This document shows positions 14,301 through 27,225 of a DNA stretch of 64,000 nt, piece after piece. The notes under the pieces were generated by a model. That model did not search any database, was not told the DNA's origin, and worked only from the letters and a program-made list of their open reading frames with translations. The stretch is taken from the NCBI RefSeq assembly GCF_000002995.4, contig NW_025062476.1:12420501-12484500 (forward strand), in the 5' to 3' direction. Source of the stretch: Brugia malayi (Eukaryota; Nematoda; Chromadorea; Rhabditida; Onchocercidae). How positions within the stretch are numbered: position 1 is the stretch's first letter; each line of letters opens with the position of its first letter. A program made the position numbers and the translations under genes.

Positions 14301-17111
14301 CAGAATAAATTAAAGAAAAAATAACACAAATGATAAATATTTTTTTCAATTTTAATTAATTAAAAATTAAAAATTAAAATTGCATAGCAGAAATGAATAA
14401 TTAGAATGGTAGACAATCTAAATCAAACATTTTTTTTTTTTTTTTTCGTTTTCTTTAACACTAAACATTTCAATAAATTATTGTTTATTAAAATCAAATT
14501 CATAATTAAAAAAAGAAAAAAAAAATCACACCTTAATTTCCTCTCATTTTTTTTAATTTCTCATTTCTTTGTTTTAATTTATTTTAATTTTTTCTTTAAA
14601 AAAAAAAAAAAAATGAATAACAAAATAGCATCGTTCATTACTTTAATATTATAATAGAACATAAATAATTTATAAAAGATTGAAAAAAATATTTCTGCTA
14701 AATAATTCATTTCCCAATTAAAAAAGAAAAAATATCATTTCTAACATAAAATTAATGAATTTAACAAAGAATAGAAAAAAAAAAGGAAAGAAAAGAAAAA
14801 AAAAATCTTTTCTCATTTCATTTTCTCTTTCTAATTTTTTTTTTTTTTTCAATTATAACAACAGATGCTTTTGCACAAAAATTTCGATAGCATATTTTAT
14901 CATTAGTAAGTTAGAAAGAAAAAAAAAAAGAGAGATAAGAGAGAAAAGGATTGTTTAAAAGTTTTCAAAATAATATTTTTATTTCATTTTATTCTTTTAA
15001 AAATATTTTAGACGTAATTTTTAAAATTGCAGCATTTTATTATGCCAAATTTTTCGCTATTTTTTTTTTTTTTGGAATAATTTGTAAAATTTGCATAATT
15101 ACATTCAATATTGATAGTAATTATGAAAGGAAATAAGCTGCTTCATAAATTTGTTACTTTTTTCTTTTCCTAAATTTCATTGAATTTCAGAAAATATACT
15201 CATGCATTTTATTATTCTTTATCTGTTAATTTTTATAAATTTGAGAAGTTTATTTAACTCTTTTTTTTTTTTTAATTTGAGAGAACTAAATAAGTAAATA
15301 ATACCACTTAAATTTCAAAAAAAAAAAACTTATAAAATATTAAATAAAGCAAAAATTCTTGCAACTAAAATGAATACTTAAATCAACCACCTGAGAAATG
15401 TTTATTGCAAAAAGATTCAAAAGTTTCGCTATGTGATTCTGTGTCACTTCACCTGTGGACTGAAAAGTGACATTAATGACTGCTTTTACCTTTGCTAATA
15501 TTTCTTTTAATACTAATGTTAGTGTTTTCTCGGTTTTGTTTTTATAGAATTTTTGAAATTATATAACTAAACGAATATCCTAAAACTACGTAATATCATT
15601 ACGTAGTATCACGTTATCACTCTGAAATGTTACGTGATATTTTGAATTTTAAATTTAGCGCATTCGTCGTTTAGCGCATTCGTCGTATATTCAGGTAACA
15701 TAACGACAATAATATTGTTAATGCTTTAGTTCTTTTATTATTATTACTCTTTTTTTTATCTTCTTGAACAATGAAATATGAATATATTTTATAATTTCAT
15801 ATATTTTTATATAAAATCATAAATGTATTACGAATAATGCAAAAATATACAGTAAATGAAACATTTTGGAATGTTACATATACAGTAATAATAGTCTTTT
15901 AAAAATTTGTAGAACAAGTTATTTACTATTATTAATATTGCTTATTACTATTGCCATTATTTATTATTATTGTCGTTATTTATCGCTACTGTTATTATTG
16001 TTTAGTATTATTAATATTATTATTAATTATTATTATATATGTATATATTGAGGTTTATTAAAAGTCATTTTTTTTTTTTCACTTCATTATATTGTTTACA
16101 GTGTTTTTGTCATTGTGTTACATATACATATAAAATAGGTATTATTCTTGCCATTTACAAAACACTTTTTTTCCTTGCTTCTGACCATTGCTACTAATGA
16201 AATATAACGCACTATGTCTGTTCAATTTTAGCAAACATCGAATATATTATTTCTTTATTTTTCGTGTTTCTACTATAGCTGTCTAAAAGCCCTTAGAATC
16301 CATATAACATCTAATCCACGAAAAATGACACAACAAAAGTCACCTCATAAACCCACCCCAGCCCTATCTTAAATACATCGCGCTACGGACCAGTGCACAT
16401 TTCGCCGTTTTATGCTATATATATATATATATAATTACCCTATCCTTTTTTTTTTTTTTTAGTATTTTTATGTAATTAAATTATTTCTTCATTTTTCATC
16501 CTTAGTTAAATTATGCAGATTTCTTCGAAAGTAATGGAATGTTTACAATTAAAATAAAAAATAAAAGAAGAAATAGTAGGCTAAGGATAATGATTTGCAT
16601 GAATAATAATTCAATATTAAAGTTGAATCATTTGTGGATTTGGATATCTTCTGTTTGGTTCTCTGTTTAGTTCTAGTTTGATTTTCATGTTTGATTTTTT
16701 CATGTTTCATTCAATTCAGGATAGAAATAAAAAAAGATAATTAGGTTTATTTTCATTGATGTTGTGAATAGAATGAAGAGGATGAAAATTTTATGAGAGA
16801 GAGGAAGAATCCTTTTATTAAAATAATCGTATTGAGTATAGTCATATAATAATTCATATTATTACGCCTTTATATCCGAATTATTCAGATAATTCGGATT
16901 AGTTGAAGTGTAACGTTTATTGCATTTTTCAGCAATATAACGATTTTGCTTCAAATTATTGATTATTCATATTGTTTTGTTTTTCATAAATTTTCATATC
17001 ATTTTTCTTTTTAATCGAAATTTAATTCAGAAGCATTGAAAGCAAAATAATTGTTATTTTTACTTAATTTCATATTTTGTCGAGGTATATAAATGAAGGG
17101 ATATAGGATTC
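10423..17111. other. Long AT-rich intergenic region
   Basis: No gene can be supported. The stretch contains long A and T runs (for example 10,892-10,928), a (CT)n microsatellite at 11,337-11,371, AAT/ATG-rich simple sequence at 11,715-11,780 and TAT-rich sequence at 15,900-16,045. An (AT)n run lies at 16,415-16,432. A more complex patch at 15,400-15,720 has palindromes. The part after ~16,100 is less AT-rich and probably holds upstream sequence of the reductase gene. The open frames at 14,406-15,136 are poly-F/K artefacts. Confidence 0.5.
15585..15696. repeat. Palindrome cluster and duplicated 16-mer
   Basis: CTACGTAAT-ATC-ATTACGTAG forms a perfect 9-bp stem. It is followed by TATCACGT and later ACGTGATA, a second inverted pair. 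Directly after, TTTAGCGCATTCGTCG occurs twice in tandem. These GC-containing motifs stand out in an AT-rich neighbourhood. Confidence 0.7.
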
Positions 17112-20100
17112 ATGGATGAAAATCAGACACAATGTTGTTCATATTCACGGAACAGCAATTATTTGTCATATAATAAACGAATTGTTTTTGTACGACGACC
17201 AGGTAAATTTTGTTTCAATGACCAATAAATATATAATAAATAACGCATTCATTTATTATTGATTCAAAACACGGATAATATAATACACAGATAAAGAGAT
17301 TTTAAATATTACTTGATTAAATGCTAAATTCTGAAAATGCTTTTTTTTTTGTGTAAATTCTTCTAATAAAAATTTTTCATTCATTTGTTGTATTCCAGGA
17401 GCAAATAATTTTCCATCCGCGGATTGCTTTCGATGCGAAGATTGTCTTGCACCAAATCGATTAGATGTTGGAAATGGACAATGTATTGTACGGACATTGT
17501 TCCTTTCAGTGGATCCAGCACAGGTCTCTTAATCTGATTGCGCAAAAATTCCTCAAGTTTACATTTTAAATAAACCGAATACGATTTTATTATTGGACGA
17601 GCTTAGAATAATAAGGATGTAAATTTCGATTCCTTTTAAAGTGTTACTATAATGTATACTTCGAGTGGATTTTGAAATTCCTCTATTTAAGTTATTATTT
17701 TCAATTCTACTCAGTTTTTAGCGGTGCCGGATGAACAAATCAACAGGTGTTGATTATTTAGCACCATACGAAATAGGCGAATTAGTTGACGGCTTGGAAG
17801 GAATTGGAGTTATCGAAATGGTATCATCAAAGTATGTTTTTGCTCTGTTTTCCAGTGAGATGATAGATCAGAGATTTCAAACTGTATTCGGCTTTAGAAC
17901 TGCTTGTTATTTTATTTATTATGTATACTATCTCATCTGATCGTATAAAATCTTATTTATTCCACTTGAAAGTAAACAGCTGATCGGCAAATTTTAAATT
18001 GAATCATGAAGGAGTAAATGTAAGATTCTAAATACACGATAGAATTCGTTTGTTATATCAAAATATGGAACCATATTTTTTTATTATGATAATTTTAGTA
18101 GTGCTTTCAAAGTTGGAGATTTGGTAACAAGTATTGGACGGTTATGGCCATGGAGTAGGCTTTTTGTTGCGGATGAAGTTGATCTCGTAAGGGTAAGTGA
18201 TTGATCTATATTCAAATTCTTGGAATTTATTTAAAATTCTGAAATTGGAAGTTTTCTATCTTTATCTAATTCATTTGTTTATTCAAACTGTTTGTACATA
18301 TGGTCACATTTATATTTAACAGTTGAAGTGTCTTTCATCTTCCTTGTTGAAATACTTTCTCGGTATCTGGGAAAGCAAGAGGGAATATGATAGCACAAAA
18401 AAAAAAAAAAAAAAACATCTATAATATTTGTTCTGGCTGTGCAGTAGATTTTTCGTCAAAAATATTTTAATCTAACAGCTACAAGAGATCTAAGCAACTA
18501 CTATGGGGTCGAAATCGATAAAAGAATACGCTAGTATAGTAATAGTTTACTCTTCTTACTGAACTAAATTTGTTGTGATTCGGAATATTTAGAAAATTTG
18601 CAGGTTACTTTACCACCTGGTTTTTCCCCATCAATTATACTGAGCTGCGTGGGTCTGTCTGGCTTAACAGCTTTGCTTGGTATTCAAAAAAAAGCTGAAA
18701 TTGATCGAACACGACCGCAAACATTTGTCGTTTCCGGTGCAGCCGGTTCATGTGGTTCATTAGCTGGACAGGTTTATCCATTTTATTTATTTTTTTTTTC
18801 TTTTTCCTTGGTGAATATTCACTGTTGTCTTACTGAAAGCTTAGCCCAGAAGAGAGAGAGAGAGAGAGAGATTACAACAGTTGGTTAGTTGATGGCATGA
18901 TAAGCGTCTTTCAGAGGTTGATATTCGTCTATTTCCGTATGGCCAAGAACTGTGCCATTGGGACGGAATGCGTTGCAATGGATATTGTTTTGGTTCATTG
19001 ATCAAATTATTTCATTGGGATTTTAATCCATATTGTATGATATAATTCATTATATTTTTTCGTTTCTTCTTTTTTTGTGGTGTTAAGTTAAGAAAGATTT
19101 AACATTTTATGAAATGCTATTATAGATTGCACGTTTACATGGTTGTACAAAAGTGATTGGTATTTGTGGTTCGGATCAAAAATGTGCTGTCTTATTGAAT
19201 GAATGGGGTTTCAATGGTGCGATAAATTATAAACGAGAATCTGTTGTTGATCGTTTGCATAAGCTTGCCCCGGAAGGTGTTGACATATATTTTGATAATG
19301 TTGGTGGCTTTGTGAGCGATGCTGTAATATCACTGGTAAGTCATAAATATGTAAGACTATGTCTCGCTGTATTAAATTTGATTCTTATTTCTAGTATTTT
19401 GCATGTATCTAATGCTAAATCTTTATTGCGAGTAGAAATGCCATCTGATAATTTTAAAGACACTAAGTAAGTTTTAAAAAAATGAAAGGTTTATTCGAAA
19501 TGCTAGCCGTTGACATGTTAGCTTTTTCTGGAATTCACTTGACAGCAGTATTCAGAGCAACGTTATTTTTATTACATTACTAAATTACCATGCAGTCCTG
19601 GTGATAGTGTGAAAAATAAATAGGCTCTACTTTATTTTATTTACGAGTTCAAACTACCTAAGATGTCTTTTATTATCAATCAATTCATTATTAGATGATG
19701 ATATACTAATACTCGATGTGCTGATTGAGAAAACATGCAAATTGGAAATATCCAGTAATGTTTTTATAATTTTAAGAAAGAAAAAACTTTCATCTCCAAT
19801 ATAAGAAATCCATTTTTGAAGCACATATTATATAAATCGATACAGGAGTATATGCTAGAAGTGAATGAACCTTTAGTAATAGAGAAAATGATGTTTTGTG
19901 TTTGAGATACATCATAATAAATGCCCTGTCTTTTTCAACTATTCCTAGCATTACTTATTTCAGTTATTTTTAATTTTCTATTTTTAACACTAAAAAGCAC
20001 TAATTCAACATCTGTATCTTTTGGAATGTATGATATTTGTTCCCATGTGCATTATTTAATATAGCATTTAATCCAAATTATTTGATGTCGTATTTTTTGA

Positions 20101-21045
20101 TCCAATCTTTTTTTTTTCTATTTTGGTTGGAAGTGTCTCATCCGTTATATATTCGAAAATGTTGGATGTTCATTTTACTTTTTTCTAATTACAATGGCAT
20201 ATTAATCGCTAATGAAGAACTTATTAATAAAGCAAACGGTATTTGTTAAATCAAAGGAATTCGTATTCAGGCAAATATCCATTTTTTTTTTAAGATGAGC
20301 GAAGGTGGTCGTATTGTTTTATGTGGACAAATAGCTGTGTATAACACCGACTTACCAAATCCGCCACCTCTTCCGGAGAAAACGGCTCAAATTATTGCGG
20401 AAAGAAAGATTAAGAGGTATAATAGTTATTATGAAGGATTTAAAAATTTTTAGATATATGTTTTTTTTTTTTTTTTTTTATTTATTTATTGAATTAATTC
20501 TCGTAATTTAAATGAATTTTTGCAGAGAGAAATTCATCGTATTGCAATATAAGGATGATATCGACACATCTGTGGCACAACTTTCAGCATGGTTACAGGA
20601 GAAAAAATTAAAGGTATGTCATTGTTCACTGTATGGTTAAAAAAAGGGAAAAGTAATTTTTTTGGTAAATTATTTTCTGCTTTTTGTTTTGGGAAGGTTT
20701 ACAGTTTTCGATATATTACTAGTTTTTATGTCTGATAATAGCAATTATTCATTGGTCTATTCATAGTTCTGCACTTTTCGTTATTATCTTTCTTACGGGT
20801 TTTTATTTGCTATCACATTTATTTGGATTCTCGGATCATATTGGTAGTATTGTTGTTATTTAGAGCTAAATCTATTCTAAATAGGTTCAAAATAGCTATC
20901 ATCTTTTATTTTCATTAACGAAATAAATTTGTTACAGAGTAGAGAAACAGTATATGAAGGTTTGGAACGAGCACCAGAAGCAGTTATAGATCTTTTAAAT
21001 GGTTGTAATATCGGTAAAATGATTGTCAAAGTGGACGATTCATAA
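17112..21045 (+). CDS. PTGR2: Prostaglandin reductase 2-like MDR oxidoreductase
   Basis: Nine exons join in phase: 17,112-17,202; 17,399-17,523; 17,722-17,831; 18,099-18,192; 18,604-18,771; 19,126-19,335; 20,295-20,416; 20,526-20,613; 20,938-21,045. They give 371 aa, against ~351 for vertebrate PTGR2. Family landmarks follow in order: RTLFLSVDPAQ RCRMN near residue 70, VGLSGLTALLGI, the Rossmann turn VSGAAGSCGSLAGQ (~190), the cofactor region VIGICGSDQKC, GVDIYFDNVGG, GRIVLCGQI, and GLERAPEAV near the end. The family reduces the 13,14 double bond of 15-keto-prostaglandins and related enones with NADPH, in the cytosol, without zinc. The natural substrate here is unknown. The first 30 residues (Cys/Ser/Asn-rich) exceed the vertebrate N terminus, and the start is ATG 17,112. 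Intron 5 contains an (AG)n run at ~18,850. Confidence 0.9.
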
Positions 21046-22495
21046 CTGTTAACAGTACAGTAGATTTTACTTCACTGTCTTTTTTTGTTTTGTTTTCTTT
21101 TTTGTTTTGTTATGTTCCCTTGTCATTTCTTTATTTTTCATTCATAGTTTGTAATGAAGTTATAGTTTTGCATAACCTCAATGCTACGAGTTATTTAGTA
21201 CAAATATTGTTGTTATTATCTTTGTAAAGTAGCTCAGTGATAATTATATTATAATTAAACTGATTTTTTAGGTACTAAAATGTTTCCTGATCTTGTATTT
21301 GCAGATTCATTTCATTTCATTTTATTTAAAAATTTTCAAATACATCAGAAAATTTATTCGGCTATGTATTATTTTCCGTTCGAATTTCTGTTTCCAAGAG
21401 AATTAAGCATTACCAATATGGCAAGCTGCTATGCTAGATGGTATCAAGATATAGATTAACTCCATTGAATTGCATATCGATTTAAATTCATTTAGCGTAT
21501 CTTAGTTTCAGGATTGTGTGTGCACTATTTTAAATTTGTGTTGTTCTGTTTACAAGCGAATTTCTTTAACTTTGAGTTAGTATATTCCCGGTTTGTTTAA
21601 TCTTAAGCTTGTTTAAAGCTTAAGATTTCTAATCTCCTTATATCTGTAAATGGTTTTACTGATTTATCACCGTTTCATTCTTTGTTTTTATGTGCTCCAA
21701 TATTAGTAGTCAGTTTAAAAATTCACTCAAAGGCAAGAAACTTCTGATAGAAGTATAAAGTTATTGTTAGCTTTACATTTGTATAATATGTTACATCTCT
21801 AATAACAATATATTTCCATTTCATTTTTCTTTTTTTATTGCTATATGAAGAAGTTCTGTTTTATCATTTATTCTTCTTTTAATTCTCTTAAATGTTATGA
21901 AATTGTTTATTTGTCTGTCTAATGTACTCTTAATAGGTATTAATTTAGTACCAAATTAGATAGGATATGAATAATCAAATAACAGTAAGCATAATTCCTG
22001 TTTTAAGTAGATAACAGTTTTGTGAAGTTTATTTTGCAAGTTTGGGATTAATCTTTCTTTGCACTGAAGTAATTTTGGGCGAAATTTTAAAAGTCATGTT
22101 TTGCCATACTGATTATGTCTTATCAGATATCAAATATTGCATTTCATTGTTAATCGCTGCGTAAATATTTATATAGTTAATTCATTTCTTGCTCGCTGTT
22201 AACTGTTTCTGTATTCTAATTATTTATATTATTTAGTATAAATTTATAGATAGATAATCAAAGTTCTACTTGCATTGACAAAGGATCATCATATCATTAT
22301 ACCTTAATATGCACAGTGCAGAATTTTTGAAATATTCCTCTCTACTGTTTTGACTTTATTTTACATATTATAGCCCGTAGCCAGGATTAGTAATTAGCAA
22401 ATTATTTTTCCTTCCTGCACATGATATCTGCAAATATTTTGTAAATTAATTTCTATTCTTTTTAGGTGAAGTGTGTATTTTTCCAGTTCGTAATT
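21046..22495. other. Intergenic or 3' UTR/5' region between PTGR2 and RPC9
   Basis: No exon is evident. The sequence is AT-rich but not homopolymeric. Both flanking genes are on the plus strand. The 1.45-kb gap is long for a nematode operon but does not exclude one. A candidate trans-splice acceptor TTTTTCCAG lies 9 nt before the RPC9 ATG. Confidence 0.5.
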
Positions 22496-23769
22496 ATGGA
22501 AATTCTAGATCTACGACATACAATAATTACAAATGCTGAAGTATTCCGTTTGCTACAGGATAGACGAAAACAGCAAAATGAACTTCCAAAAGATCAACGA
22601 CCAAAGACTATTGGAACAGTTATATATGAGGTATGTTTCATTTTACTTATCCAATAGGATTCTTTTGTTGAGTTATTTGTAATTATATCTATCCGTTATA
22701 CTTCTTTGTACTTCATTATTAGTATATGAAGCTTTCTTCGTGCTACAAATAAGCTAAATTGATGTCCTGAACAACTATGTTAGAAAATTGTTATGATTGG
22801 ATGGTCTGTCCTTATCACTGATTTCTATCGAAATATTTTGACCTATTTTTCTTTTTTCAGTAAATAATGAATTGTGAACATTTCAATAAATTAATTATAA
22901 AGATTAAAGTTGTCATTGCAGACATGCAAATATTTACAAGAAACACCAGCTGTTACGCAAAAAAATGCAGATATTGAACAATTTATTCGTGCAGTAACTC
23001 CATTCAAGGTGTGTCTTACTTATTTACATGAAAAGTAGTATTTCATTGTTTATCTCTAGTCCATTAAATCTCTAGTCCATTAATCGTGTCCATTAATTCA
23101 ACTGTTACTTTTTTAGCCTCTCAGATATCCTATTCTAGTGTATACATCAAAAGTATACAAGTTGCAAGGAAATGTTTTAGATTCATTAGTATTCTCTTGC
23201 CAAAACTTTTTTGCATGCATCAATTCAGTACGAAAATTTATTGTTGAAAATTTATTCTGTTTTTGACTTTGATAATTTCTTTACAGCTGACGGGGGTAGA
23301 GATCTTACAGCTCATAAATTTGCGGCCTATAACAGCTATAGAGGTGAAAATTTTTTACAATTTTTTTTTTCAAAATTAAGTTTGTTTAAATAAGTTTTTT
23401 GGAATAAATGAAATAATTTGATAATTTCTAGTATGAACCTCAATCCAGAAAAATAGTTAGAGAAAACTAGCTTTGATTATTACTGGTTGTCTATTTTTAT
23501 TCTTCCGGTGTTATTTTGATTGTAACATTGAATATCTCAGATCCAACTAATAGTGGAAGAATGTGAAGAACGATTAAACGAAGAACAAATCGATTCTTTA
23601 ATAGCTGTAAGTTTCATACTTGCACTATTAGTTTTTAATTAGTTGAATGAGAAAAATAGTGGAACACACATATATGTAAAAAAATATTTTTTAGATAATT
23701 CAAGAAAATTTGCCGGAACCATTATCTGATGTTTCTAAAGTGAATGCTACTAATGAAAAGGAAAGTTGA
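22496..23769 (+). CDS. CRCP: DNA-directed RNA polymerase III subunit RPC9 (CRCP)
   Basis: Five exons join in phase: 22,496-22,630; 22,922-23,008; 23,287-23,343; 23,541-23,606; 23,695-23,769. They give 139 aa, close to the family length (~148 in human). The N terminus has the family pattern of N-A-E-V-F-RLLQDR (residues 13-23). The middle has YLQETPAVTQ and a helix ending FIRAVTPFKL. The strongest signature is LQLINLRPITAIEIQLIVEE followed by CEERLNEEQID, matching the HRDC-like core of RPC9. The family pairs with RPC8 (SHC1/RPC25) in the polymerase III stalk and helps initiation at tRNA and 5S genes in the nucleus. The C-terminal tail after residue ~122 is short and polar. The ATG is 9 nt past a TTTTTCCAG acceptor, suggesting trans-splicing; this is inferred. 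Confidence 0.93.
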
Positions 23770-24183
23770 TAACAAAATTGTAAAATTTCAAATTAAATGA
23801 ATGAGATTTAAATGGAAATCTGAAGAGAAGAAAAAAAAATATTTGTACATGTGTTCACATAACGGGTATGAGTGGGTGAATTGGAGATCATACTTTATTA
23901 TGTCAAATAAAGGATCAAATTTTATTCAAAGAAGATTGCTGTCTTGTTGCCTTCTCTCTACAATTACAGATAATTTACTCAGTGATTTACCTCTCCGTTG
24001 TTATCATACTAAATAAAACTTACGATTTTGTAACTTATTTATATTTGCCACTTGATCATATGATATGAATGTTTTAACAATAATTTCTAGCTTTTATTTG
24101 TTATAACTTATGTAAATATATGCATGGATAAATTTCTGATCTTAACAAATACATTCTAATTGTCACTGTTAACTTTTAGCTCT
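23770..24183. other. Convergent 3' ends between RPC9 and the GTPase-like gene
   Basis: RPC9 (plus) and the GTPase-like gene (minus) converge on this 414-bp gap. It should contain both 3' UTRs. The plus-strand open frame 23,801-24,016 has no recognisable content. Confidence 0.5.
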
Positions 24184-27100
24184 TCACATAATTTCACAAG
24201 CATCTTTTGGTCGTGGCCTCCCAACACGATTTCGAGTCAAACAAATTTTTGATTGCTGCGACGATATAATTGCAGCTAAAACATCGTTGAATAAATCTTC
24301 AATTCCTTCCTGAAATGATTTAAATATTAGTTTAATTTCTGCAAAATTAGTCAGAATAGAAAGTGTCATTTCTTTTTTTCAGTTTGATTTTTTGAAAAAA
24401 AAAAAAATGAAAGAATTTCTGTTTTTATCTATTTGCTTAAACTTTGATTTCAAACAGTTTAAATTCCCAGTATGAAGAGAAATACAGTTTAAAAAAAAAG
24501 ATTGGATTTTTTTATACGTAGGTTTTAGTGGACACTTCACAGTAATATGAGGCTTTCAGTTCCGTAGCTAAACTTTGGCCGATTTTTGTTGTAATTAAGC
24601 TTTGAAATGTTCGCGGATCTTTGTTATCCGTTCTAAAATGGGCAATATTTTTCTTTTTTTTTTTTTTTTTTTTTTTTTGATGTAACAAATCTGTTTGTAA
24701 TTCCAATGAAAATAAGATGAAAAAAAAAAAAAAAAAAAAAAAGCAAATAATTACTTTTTAAATTGATTTCTTGGTTTATACGGTGATTTCGTCGTTGTGT
24801 CTGGAGCAAAATGGAAGATGAATTGGAAATTTCTGATTAAATTTGCTCAACAAAAATTTTTTAAGTGTTGGAAGGAACTTACCAACTTCAATATCACCAA
24901 GCTGTTTTCGAAATAGCAATTGACGGACATCACGTGGTAGCCGTGCTTCGATACCTGTTGCGCAAATAATGAACGGTGTATTACGATAGAGACATCTAAC
25001 AGTAGGAACCCACTGAATGCATGAAAAAAGTTTGAAATCTGTTAAACGTGTAAATATAATTTTTGAGAGAAATGTAATTCTGATATGTTCCATTCTTTCT
25101 GAAGTTTATTCATCAATTTGACAATTAATGCTATCCTAAAATGCTATGATGCTATCAAATTATCAATTAATGCTATCCTAAAATGCTATGATGCTATCAA
25201 ATTATCAATTAATGCTATCCTAAAATGCTATGATGCTATCAAATTATCAATTAATGCTATCCTAAAATGCTATGATGCTATCAAATTATTAATTAATGCT
25301 ATCCTAAAATGCTATGATGCTATCAAATTATCAATTAATGCTATCCTAAAATGTTTTAAATTTGTTTGCAAAATTATAATGAATGTAAATTAATTACCAT
25401 TTGATGGATGCTTTCAAATTGTCGCAAGCTACTGATATGATAAAAAATAATGATAGCATCCAGATGACTACATCGGATCATCAATGGAATTCGTTTAAAA
25501 TCATCAATCCGTCCTGCACACATCAATTCAAGCTAGAATTACAACATAATGCATTTCAGAATTTAACCATCATATTCATTTATTATTTTATTTTTTAAAG
25601 TCTAAACTTATTTTTTTAAATTCTTAATTTGATTTAAAAAAAAAAAAAATTTTTTTTTGAATTTTAAGGTTTCAATGGATTATTTCAGGTGTTACACCTA
25701 TTTTACCTGAAATCCCTGAACAGTGATAACATTTGAATCGAGTACATCAATTCGTTCAGATATATCGCCTTTCTAGAATTCTAATCTTTAATTATTATCA
25801 AAAAAAAAAAAAGCAAAACACTAAATTTTAAAATTTGAAAAAACAAAAACTCGTTGAAGATTAATGAATTATTTTTTATTATATTAATTAATCACAAACC
25901 AATGCTTTTTCAGCTTTAAACTGATTGTTCCGATTTGACATTAATTGAACATAAGCTCGACGAACATTATTTTTCTCTGAACCAGGTTCACCAACCAATG
26001 CAACACGAAAATATGTCAAACTGCTTGATTTACCTGCTTAAAGTTTTTCCTTTTTTTTCTAAATTTTTTAGAACTAAAATTTTTGAATAAATTTTGCATT
26101 TGATGCAAAGAAAATCTATAAAATAAATTCAACTAGGAGAAATTGAACTTAGCTCACAAATGAAGATTAAAAGTTGGTTAAATTTGTTGTTAACTTTAAA
26201 TAATCTAAATCAAATATAAATTAATAATAATCGATGTGTTTAAATTTTGTATATATGAAACTATGAGCATTTAATAATTTGAAATATTACTTTTAAAATC
26301 TATTTCTGGTGAAAATTTCTCAAAAGATCGTTCTTCTTCTGATGCAACTTTAATTTTTGGCTTTGATAATGAACGATCAGATGATACGACGACATTCATT
26401 GTATCAAATATCTGATAGCGGTTATCACTATCACTATTATTATCACCACTACCACCACCACCACCACCACCACTAGCAGTAACCTAATAAAATGAAAATG
26501 AAATGAATGACAATGAAAGTTCAAAAATTCAAATTTCACTTTCATTTTTATTTTATTTTATGAAATAGTGAGAATGAATTGAAATGTCATTTAATTCATA
26601 TTTGATTTGATCCATAATAAATATGATGAATAATATATATTGAATGTCAACAATTTATTATTTGTATACATGAAAATTTCTTGTCAAATGTGTCGGTAAA
26701 ATGATAGAAATTGTTTGCAAAACATTTAGGTATTAATCTCATTTTAAAATAAACAATATTAAGTGAGAATTTATGATATATTAAGAATATGCATATGCTT
26801 AATAAAATATTTATGTGACTAAAGCATGCAAAGCATTGATGATATGAATTATTAAATAAAAAATGTATATATTGAAGAATATTTTTGTAGTAAGAGAGAT
26901 CATCTTATGATATATAATCAATTTTTTTGTTGAGATGATCAGTCTTTCGTGTTTACATTTTTTCTTTTTCTTTTTTTACTATTCTATGAATGAACTTTGG
27001 AAAAATTCACTCAACAAATACATTTTGCTATTGTAAACAGAATTCACGTCTTCATATGATAAGAAGCATATTTAGCTTTCTTTATTATTAGCAAATGAAG

Positions 27101-27225
27101 AATATTTCCTCATCTATAATGCAATCAATATCTTACCTGAGCCAAACTTTTTTTTTTATTAATTGAGATCACAGCAGCATTTGAGTGAATGTTGTTGATA
27201 GTGAAGGATTGATAAAATAAAATGT
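24184..27225 (-). CDS. Degenerate Rho-family GTPase-like protein with CAAX box (5' end unresolved)
   Basis: Minus-strand exons: 27,137-27,225; 26,291-26,483; 25,900-26,033; 25,707-25,772; 25,398-25,532; 24,883-25,012; ~24,518-24,618 (or 24,632); 24,184-24,309. The order of elements is that of Rho/Rac/Cdc42. RVALVGEPGSEKNN is the P-loop position, LELMCAGRIDDFKRIPLM the switch II position, and FYHISSLRQFESIHQMWVP follows as in Rho. FIICATGIEARL is the NKxD position, and YYCEVSTKTYEGIEDLF the SAK position. The end, CEIM after a basic GRPRPKDA, is a CAAX-type prenylation site. The P-loop lacks the second Gly and the Ser/Thr, switch II lacks DTAGQ, and NKxD reads TGIE, so nucleotide handling is doubtful. 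The N-terminal part has a Gly run and a Ser/Asp-rich linker. No start codon was found. One junction near 24,620/24,883 has two in-frame solutions. Confidence 0.75.
25122..25350. repeat. 42-bp tandem repeat inside an intron
   Basis: Six head-to-tail copies of a 42-bp unit (AATTAATGCTATCCTAAAAT then GCTATGATGCTATCAAATT) lie in the GTPase-like gene's intron between 25,012 and 25,398. Because 42 is a multiple of three and the unit lacks a plus-strand stop in one frame, the array reads as a repeated 14-residue open frame. Nothing suggests it is translated. Confidence 0.9.

Noticed and set aside
14406..15136. Three overlapping open frames of 61-82 codons
   Set aside because: Poly-Phe and poly-Lys sequences arising from long T and A tracts; no conserved features.
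25122..25350. Regular repeat array considered as CRISPR-like
   Set aside because: Copies are contiguous with no unique spacers, in a eukaryotic intron.
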